A stretch of 64,000 bases of DNA, from assembly GCA_052379645.1 (NCBI GenBank), contig JBQSYU010000006.1. One strand, given 5' to 3'. Shown here one piece after another: positions 18,014 to 26,950 of this stretch; position 1 is the stretch's first letter; every line of letters begins with the position of its first letter. A program made the position numbers and the translations under genes. The notes under the pieces were generated by a model. It ran no database searches. It saw only the letters and a program-made list of their open reading frames with translations, and had not been told where the DNA came from. Origin of the DNA: Arthrobacter_H sp030452125 (lineage in GTDB: Bacteria > Actinomycetota > Actinomycetes > Actinomycetales > Micrococcaceae).

Positions 18014-19333
18014 CTAGTTCTGGCCCTTCCAGTAGTTCGCCTGGGCCTTGGAGATCTTCTGGGCGAAGCCCTTGGCGTCGGTTCCCCCCGAAAGGTAGTC
18101 GCGGACCGGGGCGGCGAAGACCTCCGGGACGATGCCCGCGTAGTCGACGTTCACCCCGTCCAATGCCAGCACGGGGTCCTCGGCGGCGATGGAGTCACCG
18201 ATGTTCTTCAGGTCCTCCGGGACCTCCACATCGTCGCGGACCGACATCGCGCTGGAGCTGGTCACGTAATCCTCCTGGTATTGCTTCTCCAGGACGAAAC
18301 GGATGAAGGCCTTGGCCAACTCCTTATGCTTTGCCCTACCCGGGACCGAATACCCGGTCAGGCCGATCTGCGCGTTTGCTTCGCCCGAGGTCCCCGCGGG
18401 GATCTCCAGTGACGCGAAGTCGAAATCCTTGCCCGCACTCTTGGCGGTTTCCTGCGGGATCCAGGACCCGTTGAGCAGGAACGTCGCCTTCCCGGTGGCC
18501 CACCGTTCCTGGATGGCCGGGAACTTCGAACCGAAACTGCCGTCGGCGAATGACTCCGGGGGGACGACGTCACGGATCTTCTCCACGGCAGCCATCACGT
18601 CGTCGTCCATCCAGGCCTCACCGGACTTGTCCTCGACCGTGGCCCGGAACTTCTCGGGACCGAGTTCACGCATCAGGATGCTGCTGGCCCAGAGGGTGGT
18701 GTAGTACGGCACGTCGCTATCCAGTGCCACCGACCCCTTGCCTTCCTTCGTGATGAGGGCACCGAGATCGTCCAGGGTCTTCGGGGCGTTGCCTTCCAGC
18801 TCGGAGTGTTCCTTGGCGTCGTACCAGATGCCGATTCCGAGCACGGAGTAAGGAATCATCCAGACTTCGCCGTCGTCGTTGGTGACCAGGTCCTCGAACC
18901 GGTCCACGCCGGCGTCGGCCAGCGAGGAGTCCTCGTTGATGCTCTTTTCGGTCATGACCGAGCTGAGGTCCTCGCCCTGGCCGTCACCGACCAATGGCGC
19001 CAAGTTGTCCAGCGCCGATTCGACGACATCGGGGGCGTTCGAGCGCATCGCCGGCGCCAGCTTCTGGGTGACCTGGCGTCCCTGCCATTCCACCTCCACC
19101 GTCGCTCCGGTTTCCTCCTCGAAGTCCTCGATCGCTGCCGAAATCGCCTTGGCCTGGGGTTCCTTCTCCTGCCAGTACGACCAATAGGTCATCGTCTTTC
19201 CGGAAAAATCGCCGTCGGCGGCGTTGGCGGCACCCGACGACTCGGCATCTCCTCCGCATCCGGTCAGCGCCAAGGCGCCCGTCACGGCAATGGCGGTGAG
19301 GGCGCCGGCCCTCGAAGTGTGCATGGAACGCAT
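18014..19333 (-). CDS. Carbohydrate ABC transporter substrate-binding lipoprotein
   Basis: Extracellular sugar receptor (CUT1, SBP family 1) of 439 residues. The signal peptide ends in the lipobox ALTGCGG. GGGAGAGACG just before ATG 19333 supports this start over an upstream in-frame TTG at 19354. The domain begins with KTMTYWSYWQ and has NGSWIPQE in the ligand-cleft region. It is the first gene of the operon that continues with two permeases, GH35, sulfatase and LacI, which implies import of an oligosaccharide degraded inside the cell. Confidence 0.9.
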   Translation of the reverse strand: MRSMHTSRAGALTAIAVTGALALTGCGGDAESSGAANAADGDFSGKTMTYWSYWQEKEPQAKAISAAIEDFEEETGATVEVEWQGRQVTQKLAPAMRSNAPDVVESALDNLAPLVGDGQGEDLSSVMTEKSINEDSSLADAGVDRFEDLVTNDDGEVWMIPYSVLGIGIWYDAKEHSELEGNAPKTLDDLGALITKEGKGSVALDSDVPYYTTLWASSILMRELGPEKFRATVEDKSGEAWMDDDVMAAVEKIRDVVPPESFADGSFGSKFPAIQERWATGKATFLLNGSWIPQETAKSAGKDFDFASLEIPAGTSGEANAQIGLTGYSVPGRAKHKELAKAFIRFVLEKQYQEDYVTSSSAMSVRDDVEVPEDLKNIGDSIAAEDPVLALDGVNVDYAGIVPEVFAAPVRDYLSGGTDAKGFAQKISKAQANYWKGQN

Positions 19334-19855
19334 CGTCTCTCCCGACTTCTCCAATGTGGTGATCCACGGATGTTATGGATCACTTACCTATGTTTACCCA
19401 TGAAGAGTGTGAGCGCAAGCACATTCCCGAAAAGACCAAAACTGTGCGCCTCGAAATGAGGGCAAACCACAAAAGGGACGAAAACTTCTTTGATTTCATG
19501 CGCTTCCACGAACACATAGGGCGCGGGAAGGCCCCTGGGGCCATCATGGCCAATCCACGCACAGGTCCCTGATGACCCGAATTTGAGATCAGAATACGAA
19601 ATGTTATCTGTATCAGAAATAAATACTTCGCCACGAGTTCACCGCACGGAAAGCCAGACAGGATTCGACGCCGTACCGGGATCGTGTCGACAAGGGGGCG
19701 CGCCGACCACTCCCGGAGAGTCAAACCTCGCTTGCCCAAAAGTCACACAGCCTTCCCCTTCTGGCCCAATCCAGAAATCTGTGATCCAGTTCATACAGTA
19801 CATCGGACATCCCACCTCCCATCTATTCCATTTGCTTCGTTCGAAAGGTCTCTGC
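19334..19855. other. Divergent regulatory region, glycan operon / secreted sialidase
   Basis: About 520 bases, clearly more A/T-rich than the neighbouring genes, with no supported gene. It must carry promoters for both the leftward operon and the rightward sialidase. Visible elements are an inverted repeat GATCCA-N9-TGGATC (19361-19381) just upstream of the binding-protein gene and a lac-operator-like half-site TGTGAGCGC with partial symmetry to CACA (19408-19423). Both are candidate LacI sites. An A/T-rich stretch around 19585-19625 may hold the sialidase promoter, which would leave a leader of about 200 bases. Confidence 0.5.
19361..19423. promoter_or_regulatory. Candidate LacI-family operators
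   Basis: Two symmetrical elements within 63 bases of the first glycan-operon gene: GATCCA-N9-TGGATC at 19361-19381 and TGTG-N8-CACA at 19408-19423, whose left half TGTGAGCGC equals an E. coli lac operator half-site. The regulator would be the LacI protein at the end of the operon. Confidence 0.35.
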
Positions 19856-22798
19856 ATGCACCACGCCCCAGCGGTTCCCCCTACCCGTCGTCGACGGTCG
19901 GCACCATGGATGGGACGAGTTCGCCACCTCTTCATCACCGGTGCAGCATTGGGGCTGGTGCTTCCGGTCGCCATCGCCGTCCCTGCCACGGGCGACACCA
20001 CCACCCCGGGGGGCGATCCGTCAGCTGCCCCCGGGGTATTCAATGAGCAGAACCTCGCAGCCGACCGGACAGCAGAGGATTTCTTCTACCGGATCACCGC
20101 TCTGACGCATGTTCGTGACGGAGTATTGCTGGCTGCGTGGGATGCCCGACCGGACAGCGCAGCCGATGCACCCAACCCGAATTCAATCGTCATGCGGCGC
20201 AGTACCGACAACGGCAAGACGTGGGATTCCATGTCGACGATTGCCGCAGGCCATCCCGGTGATGCGACCGGGAAGAAATACGGATACAGCGACCCCAGCT
20301 TCGTCACCGACCACGAAGCCGGCAAGGTCTTCGCCTTCTTCGTGTATTCCAAGGATCAAGGTTTCCACGGCAGTGCATTCGGCAACGATGATGACGACCG
20401 CCAGGTCATCAGTGCTGCCGTTGCAGAGTCCACGGACGAGGGCAGGACGTGGTCCGAACCGCGGCTGATCACCGACGTGGCGAAGCCCGGAGCTTCGAAG
20501 ACCCCATCCCCCGGCGATGTCCGCAGCATGTTCGCCAGTTCCGGAGAAGGAATCCAGCTACGCCATGGTGAACACCGTGGACGGCTCATCCAGCAGTTCG
20601 CCGGCGACGTCCAGCAATCAGACGGCACCCGCGCCATGCAGGCCTATTCGGTCTACTCCGACGACCACGGAGCGACTTGGCACCGCGGTGAACTCGTCGG
20701 CACCGGGATGGACGAGAACAAGGTCGTCGAGCTCTCCGACGGCCGTGTCATGCTCAACTCCCGCGATTCGAACGGAGGCGGATTCCGGAAGGTCACCATC
20801 TCCGAGGACGGCGGCGAAACCTACGGACAAGTCACCGCCGACCGACAGCTACCGGATCCCACTAACAACGCGGAGCTGACCAGCATGTTCCCGAATGCCG
20901 CCGAGGGTAGCGACGACGCCCGGAAACTGCTCTACACGGGGGCCAACTCACAGACTGAACGCGAAAACGTTTCGGCCAGGGTTTCCTGTGACGACGGGGC
21001 CACCTGGCCTGGTCTGCGGACCATTCGGTCCGGCACCTCCGCTTACTCGTCCACCACAGCCCTGGACAGCGGGATCTTCGGTACCTTCTACGAAGCCGGT
21101 TACACCAATGACCTGCGTTTCTCCGCCTACGACCAGGACTGGCTGAATGTCGTGTGCGCACCGCTTGAGGCCGAACCCCTGGAGATCGACCCGGATGAAA
21201 CCGCCAACGTTCCGGTGACTGTGACGAACCAGGAAGCAACCCGACTGCCAGCAGGCCAACTGACCATCTCCGGCCCCGCCGGCTGGACGGCCAAGACCGT
21301 CGAGGTCCCCGCCGTCGCTTCCGGCAAGAGCACCATGGTCGAGGTTCCCGTGACCTCCCCCGCCACGGCCAACGGCCCCGTCCAGCTCCAGAGCGTCTTC
21401 ACCGCCGCCGACGGGAGGGAATCCCAAGGTCCGGTCACGGCAGAAGTCGAGGGCAAGACCATCGTGGGTATCTCCGTCGAGGGCGAACAGACCGACTCGA
21501 ACCGGGATGTCGACGCCGATCCGTATGCGGCCCGGGACCAGGTCCCCTACAGCTTCGTGGTGTCCCATACCGGAAATGTCACGCAATGGGTGGTGCCCAC
21601 GGACGGAAACTTCGCCCCGTTCGCGGCCCAGCCCGTCGGGGACCCCAGCCCGGCAGGCAACTGCCGTTATGGTTCCCTCGCCGTGGGCACTTCCTACAAC
21701 TGCACGTCTCCACGTCACACGGTGACCGACGACGACGTCGCGGACGGTTTCTTCGTCCCCCGAACCACCTGGACCGTCGGACAAGTCCCGGAATACACGA
21801 ATATCGACCAAACCCTCGAAGTCACCGGTGAGGAAGTCGACGTTCTCCGCCGGGCACCGGAGCTTTCTGAAACCCACGACGACGGGGCTTTCATCGACGT
21901 GGACGGTGACGGGTACGCCAGCACCGGAGATACCGTCACCACGACGCTGACTCTGGAGAATACGGGCAACGTGCGGTTGACGGACGTGACCACGGGCGAC
22001 CATACCGCGGCGAAGGAACTTTCCACCGGCGGAACGACGACCCATGAACTGCAGCACACGGTGTCCTCCGAAGACGTCGAGTCGGGTGCCATCGCGGCCC
22101 AGACTGTGAAATTCACTGCAGCCAATGGGTCGAAGTCGACCTCCCTGACGGCCAAGCTTGCTGCCATTTCCTTGGACGTGTCTGAAGATATCGACCCTGG
22201 AGCACCCAGCGACAACGAATCCACGGCGCCGACAGCAGCATCCCTGTCCCACGACAACGGGTGGGACACCGGCCTCCAGGATGGCGATTTTACGGTCAGC
22301 ATGAACCTCTGGCACGGGTCCAATGCCAGCTTGTTCCGTCTCTACGAAGATGGCGAACTGGTTTCCGTCTCGAAGCTCAAGGCCAAAACGCCGGAAGCAC
22401 AGAAGGCCTCCTTCTCTGTTGAGGGGAAAAAGAACGGCACCTACACCTACACCGGAGAGCTGGTGAATGCCGCTGGCTCGACGAAGACCGCGCCGCTGAA
22501 GGTCAGGGTCACCGACGCGGCCCCGGCGCTGCCGGTTCTCAGCCGCGACCACCAGGGAACCGGCGGGGACTACACCTTGACCGCCAACCTCTGGTGGGGC
22601 ACCAATGGCGAGACCTACCGACTTCTGGAAGACGGTCGGCAGATCGCCACCGGGAAATTGGACGCCAGCAGCCCCGCAGCCCAGCAGGTCGAAGAAAAGA
22701 TCTCCGGGCGGAAGTCGGGGACCTATGAGTATGTCGTCGAATTCTCCAATGCCGCCGGAACCACGGCCAGTAAACCGCTGATGGTCAAGGTCAAGTAG
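19856..22798 (+). CDS. Secreted exo-alpha-sialidase (GH33) with C-terminal beta modules
   Basis: 980-residue secreted sialidase releasing terminal sialic acid from glycoconjugates. It has an Arg-rich signal peptide (1-45). The GH33 propeller starts with YRIT at 78-81 (a variant of the FRIP motif) and has five Asp boxes (STDNGKTW, STDEGRTW, SDDHGATW, SEDGGETY, SCDDGATW). After about residue 435 come a NEW3-like domain, one or two beta-sandwich modules, and two tandem ChiA-N-like repeats (NLWHGSNASLFRLYEDG and NLWWGTNGETYRLLEDG), which probably bind glycans or the cell surface. No sortase motif is present. ATG 19856 follows AAAGG; an upstream extension of the frame lacks support. Confidence 0.92.
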   Translation: MHHAPAVPPTRRRRSAPWMGRVRHLFITGAALGLVLPVAIAVPATGDTTTPGGDPSAAPGVFNEQNLAADRTAEDFFYRITALTHVRDGVLLAAWDARPDSAADAPNPNSIVMRRSTDNGKTWDSMSTIAAGHPGDATGKKYGYSDPSFVTDHEAGKVFAFFVYSKDQGFHGSAFGNDDDDRQVISAAVAESTDEGRTWSEPRLITDVAKPGASKTPSPGDVRSMFASSGEGIQLRHGEHRGRLIQQFAGDVQQSDGTRAMQAYSVYSDDHGATWHRGELVGTGMDENKVVELSDGRVMLNSRDSNGGGFRKVTISEDGGETYGQVTADRQLPDPTNNAELTSMFPNAAEGSDDARKLLYTGANSQTERENVSARVSCDDGATWPGLRTIRSGTSAYSSTTALDSGIFGTFYEAGYTNDLRFSAYDQDWLNVVCAPLEAEPLEIDPDETANVPVTVTNQEATRLPAGQLTISGPAGWTAKTVEVPAVASGKSTMVEVPVTSPATANGPVQLQSVFTAADGRESQGPVTAEVEGKTIVGISVEGEQTDSNRDVDADPYAARDQVPYSFVVSHTGNVTQWVVPTDGNFAPFAAQPVGDPSPAGNCRYGSLAVGTSYNCTSPRHTVTDDDVADGFFVPRTTWTVGQVPEYTNIDQTLEVTGEEVDVLRRAPELSETHDDGAFIDVDGDGYASTGDTVTTTLTLENTGNVRLTDVTTGDHTAAKELSTGGTTTHELQHTVSSEDVESGAIAAQTVKFTAANGSKSTSLTAKLAAISLDVSEDIDPGAPSDNESTAPTAASLSHDNGWDTGLQDGDFTVSMNLWHGSNASLFRLYEDGELVSVSKLKAKTPEAQKASFSVEGKKNGTYTYTGELVNAAGSTKTAPLKVRVTDAAPALPVLSRDHQGTGGDYTLTANLWWGTNGETYRLLEDGRQIATGKLDASSPAAQQVEEKISGRKSGTYEYVVEFSNAAGTTASKPLMVKVK

Positions 22799-22820
22799 CT
22801 CAAGCCCACTGCGTGGTCCT

Positions 22821-22851
22821 CGGGTGGGGCACTCCTCCCGTGCCCCACCCG
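22821..22851. terminator. Bidirectional terminator between sialidase and lhgO
   Basis: Perfect 12-bp stem CGGGTGGGGCAC / GTGCCCCACCCG with a 7-base loop, placed between two convergent genes. Confidence 0.75.
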
Positions 22852-22858
22852 GCGTCGT

Positions 22859-24064
22859 TCAGCCTCCGGGGGTGATCCCCAGATGATGTTCGAGCACGTA
22901 TTCGGCGATCGCCATCGCCGAGGTCGCCGCCGGGGAGGGGGCGTTGCGCAACAGCGTGACGGCTCCGACCTGGTCGACGGCGAAGTCATCGACCAACGAC
23001 CCGTCCTTGTCCCAGGCCTGGGCCCGCACCCCGGCCGCCGATTTCGAGGCCAGATCCGCCGGCAGCAATTCGGGGACGAAGCGGCGGGCCTGCTGGAAAT
23101 AGAGCGGTTTGACCAGGGAGGCGGAGATCTCCCGGACCCCCATCAGCCAGTGTTGCTTGGCCAGGGCCGGAGCCCCGGGCCAGCGCAGCGATTCGAGGGT
23201 GTCCCGCATCGAGACCTGCCGCCACCGGTATCCTTCCCGCGCCAGGGCGGGCACGGCATTCGGGCCGACCTGGACGTCGTCGTACACCCCGCGGGTGAAG
23301 TGGACGCCCAGGAAGGGGAAACGCGGGTCAGGAACCGGATAGATCATGCCCTTGACCAGGTCTTGGCGGCCCGGGGCCAGGGCCCGGTATTCCCCGCGGA
23401 AGGGCAGGATCCTCGGCGACGGGGAGGCCCCGACCATCCGGGCGATCACGTCGGACTGCAGACCCGCACAGACGATGAGTCGGTCGAAGACATGGGTCCC
23501 TGCCGTGGTTGAAACGCTCACTGATCCGCCGGCGGTGGACACCGCGGTGACTTCCTGACCCAGCAGGACGGCCCCACCTCCGCGACGGACGTCATCGGCC
23601 AACGCCTCGGTGATCGCCGAATAGTCCACCACCGCCGTATGCGGTGAATGCACCGCGGCGACCCCGGCGACATGGGGTTCGATCTCACGCATCGCCCCGG
23701 CATCGAGCCGCCGCACGCCGGGGACCCGGTTCTCGCGGGAGCGGCGTTCGATCTCCTCCAGCCGGGGCAGCTCGTCCTTCGTGAGGGCGACAACCAGTTT
23801 GCCGAGCTCGCGGTAGGGCAGGGAACGCTCGCGGCAGAAGTCGCGGGTCATCTCCCGGCCCCGGCCGCAAAGGGTGGCCTTGAGTGAACCGGGTGGGTAG
23901 TAGAGCCCGGCATGCACGACGCCGGAATTATGGCCCGTCTGGTGGGCCGCCAGACGTGCTTCCTTCTCGAGCACCGTCACCTCGACGTCCTCGGTGGCGG
24001 TCAGCGCCCGGGCGATGGCCACCCCCACGATGCCCCCGCCGATGATCCCGACCCGTTCAGCCAT
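22859..24064 (-). CDS. lhgO: L-2-hydroxyglutarate oxidase
   Basis: FAD-dependent DAO-family enzyme of 401 residues that oxidises L-2-hydroxyglutarate to 2-oxoglutarate. The dinucleotide motif GIIGGGIVG is at residues 6-14, followed by HQTGHNSGVVHAGLYY, a hallmark of LhgO, and PDPRFPFLGVHFTRG. AAAGGGACC precedes ATG 24064; an in-frame upstream ATG at 24088 is not supported. It lies 190 bases after the dipeptide operon terminator, so it is probably transcribed separately. Confidence 0.9.
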   Translation of the reverse strand: MAERVGIIGGGIVGVAIARALTATEDVEVTVLEKEARLAAHQTGHNSGVVHAGLYYPPGSLKATLCGRGREMTRDFCRERSLPYRELGKLVVALTKDELPRLEEIERRSRENRVPGVRRLDAGAMREIEPHVAGVAAVHSPHTAVVDYSAITEALADDVRRGGGAVLLGQEVTAVSTAGGSVSVSTTAGTHVFDRLIVCAGLQSDVIARMVGASPSPRILPFRGEYRALAPGRQDLVKGMIYPVPDPRFPFLGVHFTRGVYDDVQVGPNAVPALAREGYRWRQVSMRDTLESLRWPGAPALAKQHWLMGVREISASLVKPLYFQQARRFVPELLPADLASKSAAGVRAQAWDKDGSLVDDFAVDQVGAVTLLRNAPSPAATSAMAIAEYVLEHHLGITPGG

Positions 24065-24198
24065 GCTGGTCCCTTTCGTCGCCGGCACCGTGCTGGCCCG
24101 TCCTGGCCCACCTGCCGTAGGTCGATTCTTGCACCGTTGCCGGAATCGGGGGCCTCCTGCGGTCCGGATTCAGTCCCCGGGTGGGCCCACCGACAGGT

Positions 24199-24231
24199 CG
24201 GCCCGCCACCCCCGTTAGGGATGGCGGGCCG
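24199..24231 (-). terminator. Terminator of the dipeptide ABC operon
   Basis: Perfect 10-bp stem CGGCCCGCCA / TGGCGGGCCG with a 13-base loop, just after the ATPase gene stop (24255). The T-tract is weak, as is common in high-GC genomes. Confidence 0.65.
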
Positions 24232-24254
24232 GGAACTGTCGTTCTGCTGGCGGG

Positions 24255-25961
24255 TCAGGCCACCTCGGGAGGCAACATCAGACCGGCACCGGGGATGGCG
24301 TCGAGCAGCGACCGTGTGTACTGGGTCTGCGGGTTCTCGAAGACCTCGTCGGTGCTCCCGGTCTCCACCAGTTTCCCCTTCTCCATCACGCAGACATGGT
24401 CGGCGATCTGGCGGACGACGGCCAGGTCGTGGGTGATGAACAAATAGCTCAACCCCAGTTCGGACTGCAGATCCGCCAACAGGTTCAGCACCTGCGCCTG
24501 CACGAGCACGTCCAGCGCCGAGACGGCCTCGTCGCAGATCACCACTTCCGGGTCCAAAGCCAGCGCCCGGGCGATGGCCACGCGCTGACGCTGGCCGCCG
24601 GAGAGCTCGTTCGGGAAGCGCTGCATCATCGACGCCGGCAGGGCCACCTGCTCCAGCAGCGCCCGCACCTTCTGTTCGCGGACCTTGCCGTCACCGATCT
24701 TATGGACCCGCAACGGTTCCTCGATGGTGCGGAAGATGTTGTACATCGGATCCAGCGAGCCGAAGGGGTCCTGGAAGATCGGTTGGACCCGGCGCCTGAA
24801 TTTGAACATCTCCTTGCGCGAGAGCGTGGTGATGTCCACGCCGTCGAACAGGATGCTGCCCTCCGACGCGTCCTCCAGCCCCAGCACCAGCCGGGCCACC
24901 GTAGATTTACCCGAACCGGATTCGCCGACGACGGCGGTCGTCGTGCCCCGTTTGATGCTCAGGGACACCTCGTCCACGGCCCGGAATTCCGTGGCCTTGC
25001 CGACGCCGCCGCGGATCTTGTAGTTCTTGACCAGGTCCCGGACCTCGATGACGTTGTCCGTGGCCACCGGCCGGTCGGCGGTCAGTTCCTCCGCGGATTC
25101 CTTCCCGCGTTCCTTGGCCGATTCGATCCGGCGCGAGGCCAGCGAGGGGGCCGAGGCCACCAGGCGCTGGGTGTAGGGGTGGCGCGGGTTGGTCATCAGT
25201 TCCACGGCGGGCCCGGCCTCGACGACCTGTCCCTTGTACATGACCACGACCTTATGGGCGCGTTCGGCCGCCAGCCCGAGGTCGTGGGTGATGAGCAGCA
25301 CCGCGGTGCCCAGGTCGTCGGTCATGGTGTCCAGGTGGTCCAGGATCTGGCGTTGCACCGTGACGTCCAGGGCCGAGGTCGGTTCATCGGCGATGAGCAA
25401 CCGCGGTCGGCAGGACAGCCCGATCGCGATCAGCGCGCGTTGGCGCATGCCACCGGAGAACTCGTGCGGGTACTGGTTGGCCCGCTCCTCCGCCCGCGGC
25501 AGACCGGCTTCGGAGAGGACCTTGGCCACATCCTTCTTCTGATGCGGTAGTCCATTGGCCGCCAGCGTCTCCTTGACCTGGAAGCCGATCTGCCAGACCG
25601 GGTTCAGGTTCGACATCGGGTCCTGGGGGACCATGCCGATGGAGGAACCGCGCAGCTCGACCCGACGCTTCTCCGAGGCGTTGGTGATGTCCTCACCGTC
25701 GAAGAGCAGGGTCCCGCCGGCGATACGGCCATTGGCGGGCAGCAAACCGATCGCCGCCAGGGCGGTGGTCGACTTGCCCGAGCCGGATTCCCCGACGATC
25801 GCCACGGTTTCCCCGGGCAGGATGGTCAGGTTGGCTTGACGGACCGCCTCGACCTCGCCGTTTCCCGTTTTGAAGCTGATGGCCAGATCGCGCAGTTCCA
25901 GCAGCGGACGCGGCCTCGAGGCTTCGTCAAAGGTTTCGTTGTTCATGGTTTCACCGTTCAT
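24255..25961 (-). CDS. Dipeptide/oligopeptide ABC transporter ATP-binding protein, fused double ATPase (DppD-DppF type)
   Basis: 568-residue protein with two complete ABC domains: Walker A GESGSGKSTT (about residue 55) and GESGSGKSTV (about 350), signatures FSGGMRQRALIAIG and LSGGQRQRVAIARAL. Each half has the oligopeptide/dipeptide C-terminal extension (GLMLPPEVA at the very end). One polypeptide replaces separate DppD and DppF. ATG 25961 overlaps the stop of the DppC-like gene (ATGA). Confidence 0.92.
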   Translation of the reverse strand: MNGETMNNETFDEASRPRPLLELRDLAISFKTGNGEVEAVRQANLTILPGETVAIVGESGSGKSTTALAAIGLLPANGRIAGGTLLFDGEDITNASEKRRVELRGSSIGMVPQDPMSNLNPVWQIGFQVKETLAANGLPHQKKDVAKVLSEAGLPRAEERANQYPHEFSGGMRQRALIAIGLSCRPRLLIADEPTSALDVTVQRQILDHLDTMTDDLGTAVLLITHDLGLAAERAHKVVVMYKGQVVEAGPAVELMTNPRHPYTQRLVASAPSLASRRIESAKERGKESAEELTADRPVATDNVIEVRDLVKNYKIRGGVGKATEFRAVDEVSLSIKRGTTTAVVGESGSGKSTVARLVLGLEDASEGSILFDGVDITTLSRKEMFKFRRRVQPIFQDPFGSLDPMYNIFRTIEEPLRVHKIGDGKVREQKVRALLEQVALPASMMQRFPNELSGGQRQRVAIARALALDPEVVICDEAVSALDVLVQAQVLNLLADLQSELGLSYLFITHDLAVVRQIADHVCVMEKGKLVETGSTDEVFENPQTQYTRSLLDAIPGAGLMLPPEVA

Positions 25962-26950
25962 CGTTTGCGCGCCTTCGGGTCCAGGGCGTCCTGCAGCGCG
26001 TCGCCGAGCATGATGAAGCTCAACACCGTCAACGACAGCGCCAGGGCCGGCCAGAACAAGGCCATCGGATTCGAGCGCAGCGAGCTCTTGGCCGAGAAGA
26101 TGTCATTGCCCCAGGACATGACGTCCGGCGGCAACCCGATACCCAGGTAGGACAGCGTGGACTCGGCCACGATGAAGATGCCCAGGGTGATGGTCGCGAT
26201 CACGATGACCGGGGCCAACGAGTTCGGGATGACGTGGCGGATCAGCGCACCGGCCCGGCTCACACCCAATGAGCGGGCCGCGATGACGAAGTCCGCGTCG
26301 CGCACCTCGATCACTGCGGCCCGGGTGATGCGGGCGATCTGCGGCCAGCCGAAGGCCGAGAGGATCAGCACGATGGTCCAGACGTTGCGGTTCTCCTGGA
26401 AGAACGGGATCTGCACCACGACGATGGCGCCCAGGATCAGCGGCAGGGCGAAGAAGATGTCGCCCAGGCGGGCCAGCACGGCGTCGACCCAGCCACCGAA
26501 GAAGCCGGAGATCGCCCCGATGGTGCCGCCGAAGATCACGATGGCGATCGTGGCGAACAACCCGATGGTCAGCGAGGACTGGGTCCCGTACATCACCCGG
26601 GCCAGGATGTCGCAGCCCTGCTGGGTGAAGCCCAGCGGGTGCCCGGGGACGGCACCGCCGTCGGAGTTGGCCAGTTGGCAGTTCGCATTGGGTTGTTCGT
26701 TGGTGAACAGCCCCGGGAACAGGGCCACGAAGACCACCGAGACGATCAGGATCGCACTGATGATGAACAGTGGCTGGGTGCGCAGGTTCCGCCACGCCTC
26801 GAGCCACAGGGAGACCGGTGCCGCGTCGGAGACGGAACTGTCGGTGGCCTGCAACGGGGTTTCGTCGGGGTCGGCCACGAAGTGTTCGATCGGGTACTTG
26901 GAAATCTTGGCACCGCGGACGGTGGGACGGTTTTGGGTGTTCTCAGGCAT
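25958..26950 (-). CDS. Dipeptide ABC transporter permease (DppC-like)
   Basis: 330-residue inner membrane subunit: OppC N-terminal segment (about 60-110), an extracytoplasmic loop with paired Cys (NANCQLANSD and FTQQGCDILAR) typical of DppC proteins, and five further helices with the coupling loop IAARSLGVSRAGALIRHVIPN. The start at 26950 (MPENTQ) overlaps the preceding permease by 8 bases. Confidence 0.9.
   Translation of the reverse strand: MPENTQNRPTVRGAKISKYPIEHFVADPDETPLQATDSSVSDAAPVSLWLEAWRNLRTQPLFIISAILIVSVVFVALFPGLFTNEQPNANCQLANSDGGAVPGHPLGFTQQGCDILARVMYGTQSSLTIGLFATIAIVIFGGTIGAISGFFGGWVDAVLARLGDIFFALPLILGAIVVVQIPFFQENRNVWTIVLILSAFGWPQIARITRAAVIEVRDADFVIAARSLGVSRAGALIRHVIPNSLAPVIVIATITLGIFIVAESTLSYLGIGLPPDVMSWGNDIFSAKSSLRSNPMALFWPALALSLTVLSFIMLGDALQDALDPKARKR

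Noticed and set aside
20948..22552. 534-codon open frame opposite the secreted sialidase
   Set aside because: Gly/Arg/His-rich composition without domains; a by-product of codon bias on the opposite strand.
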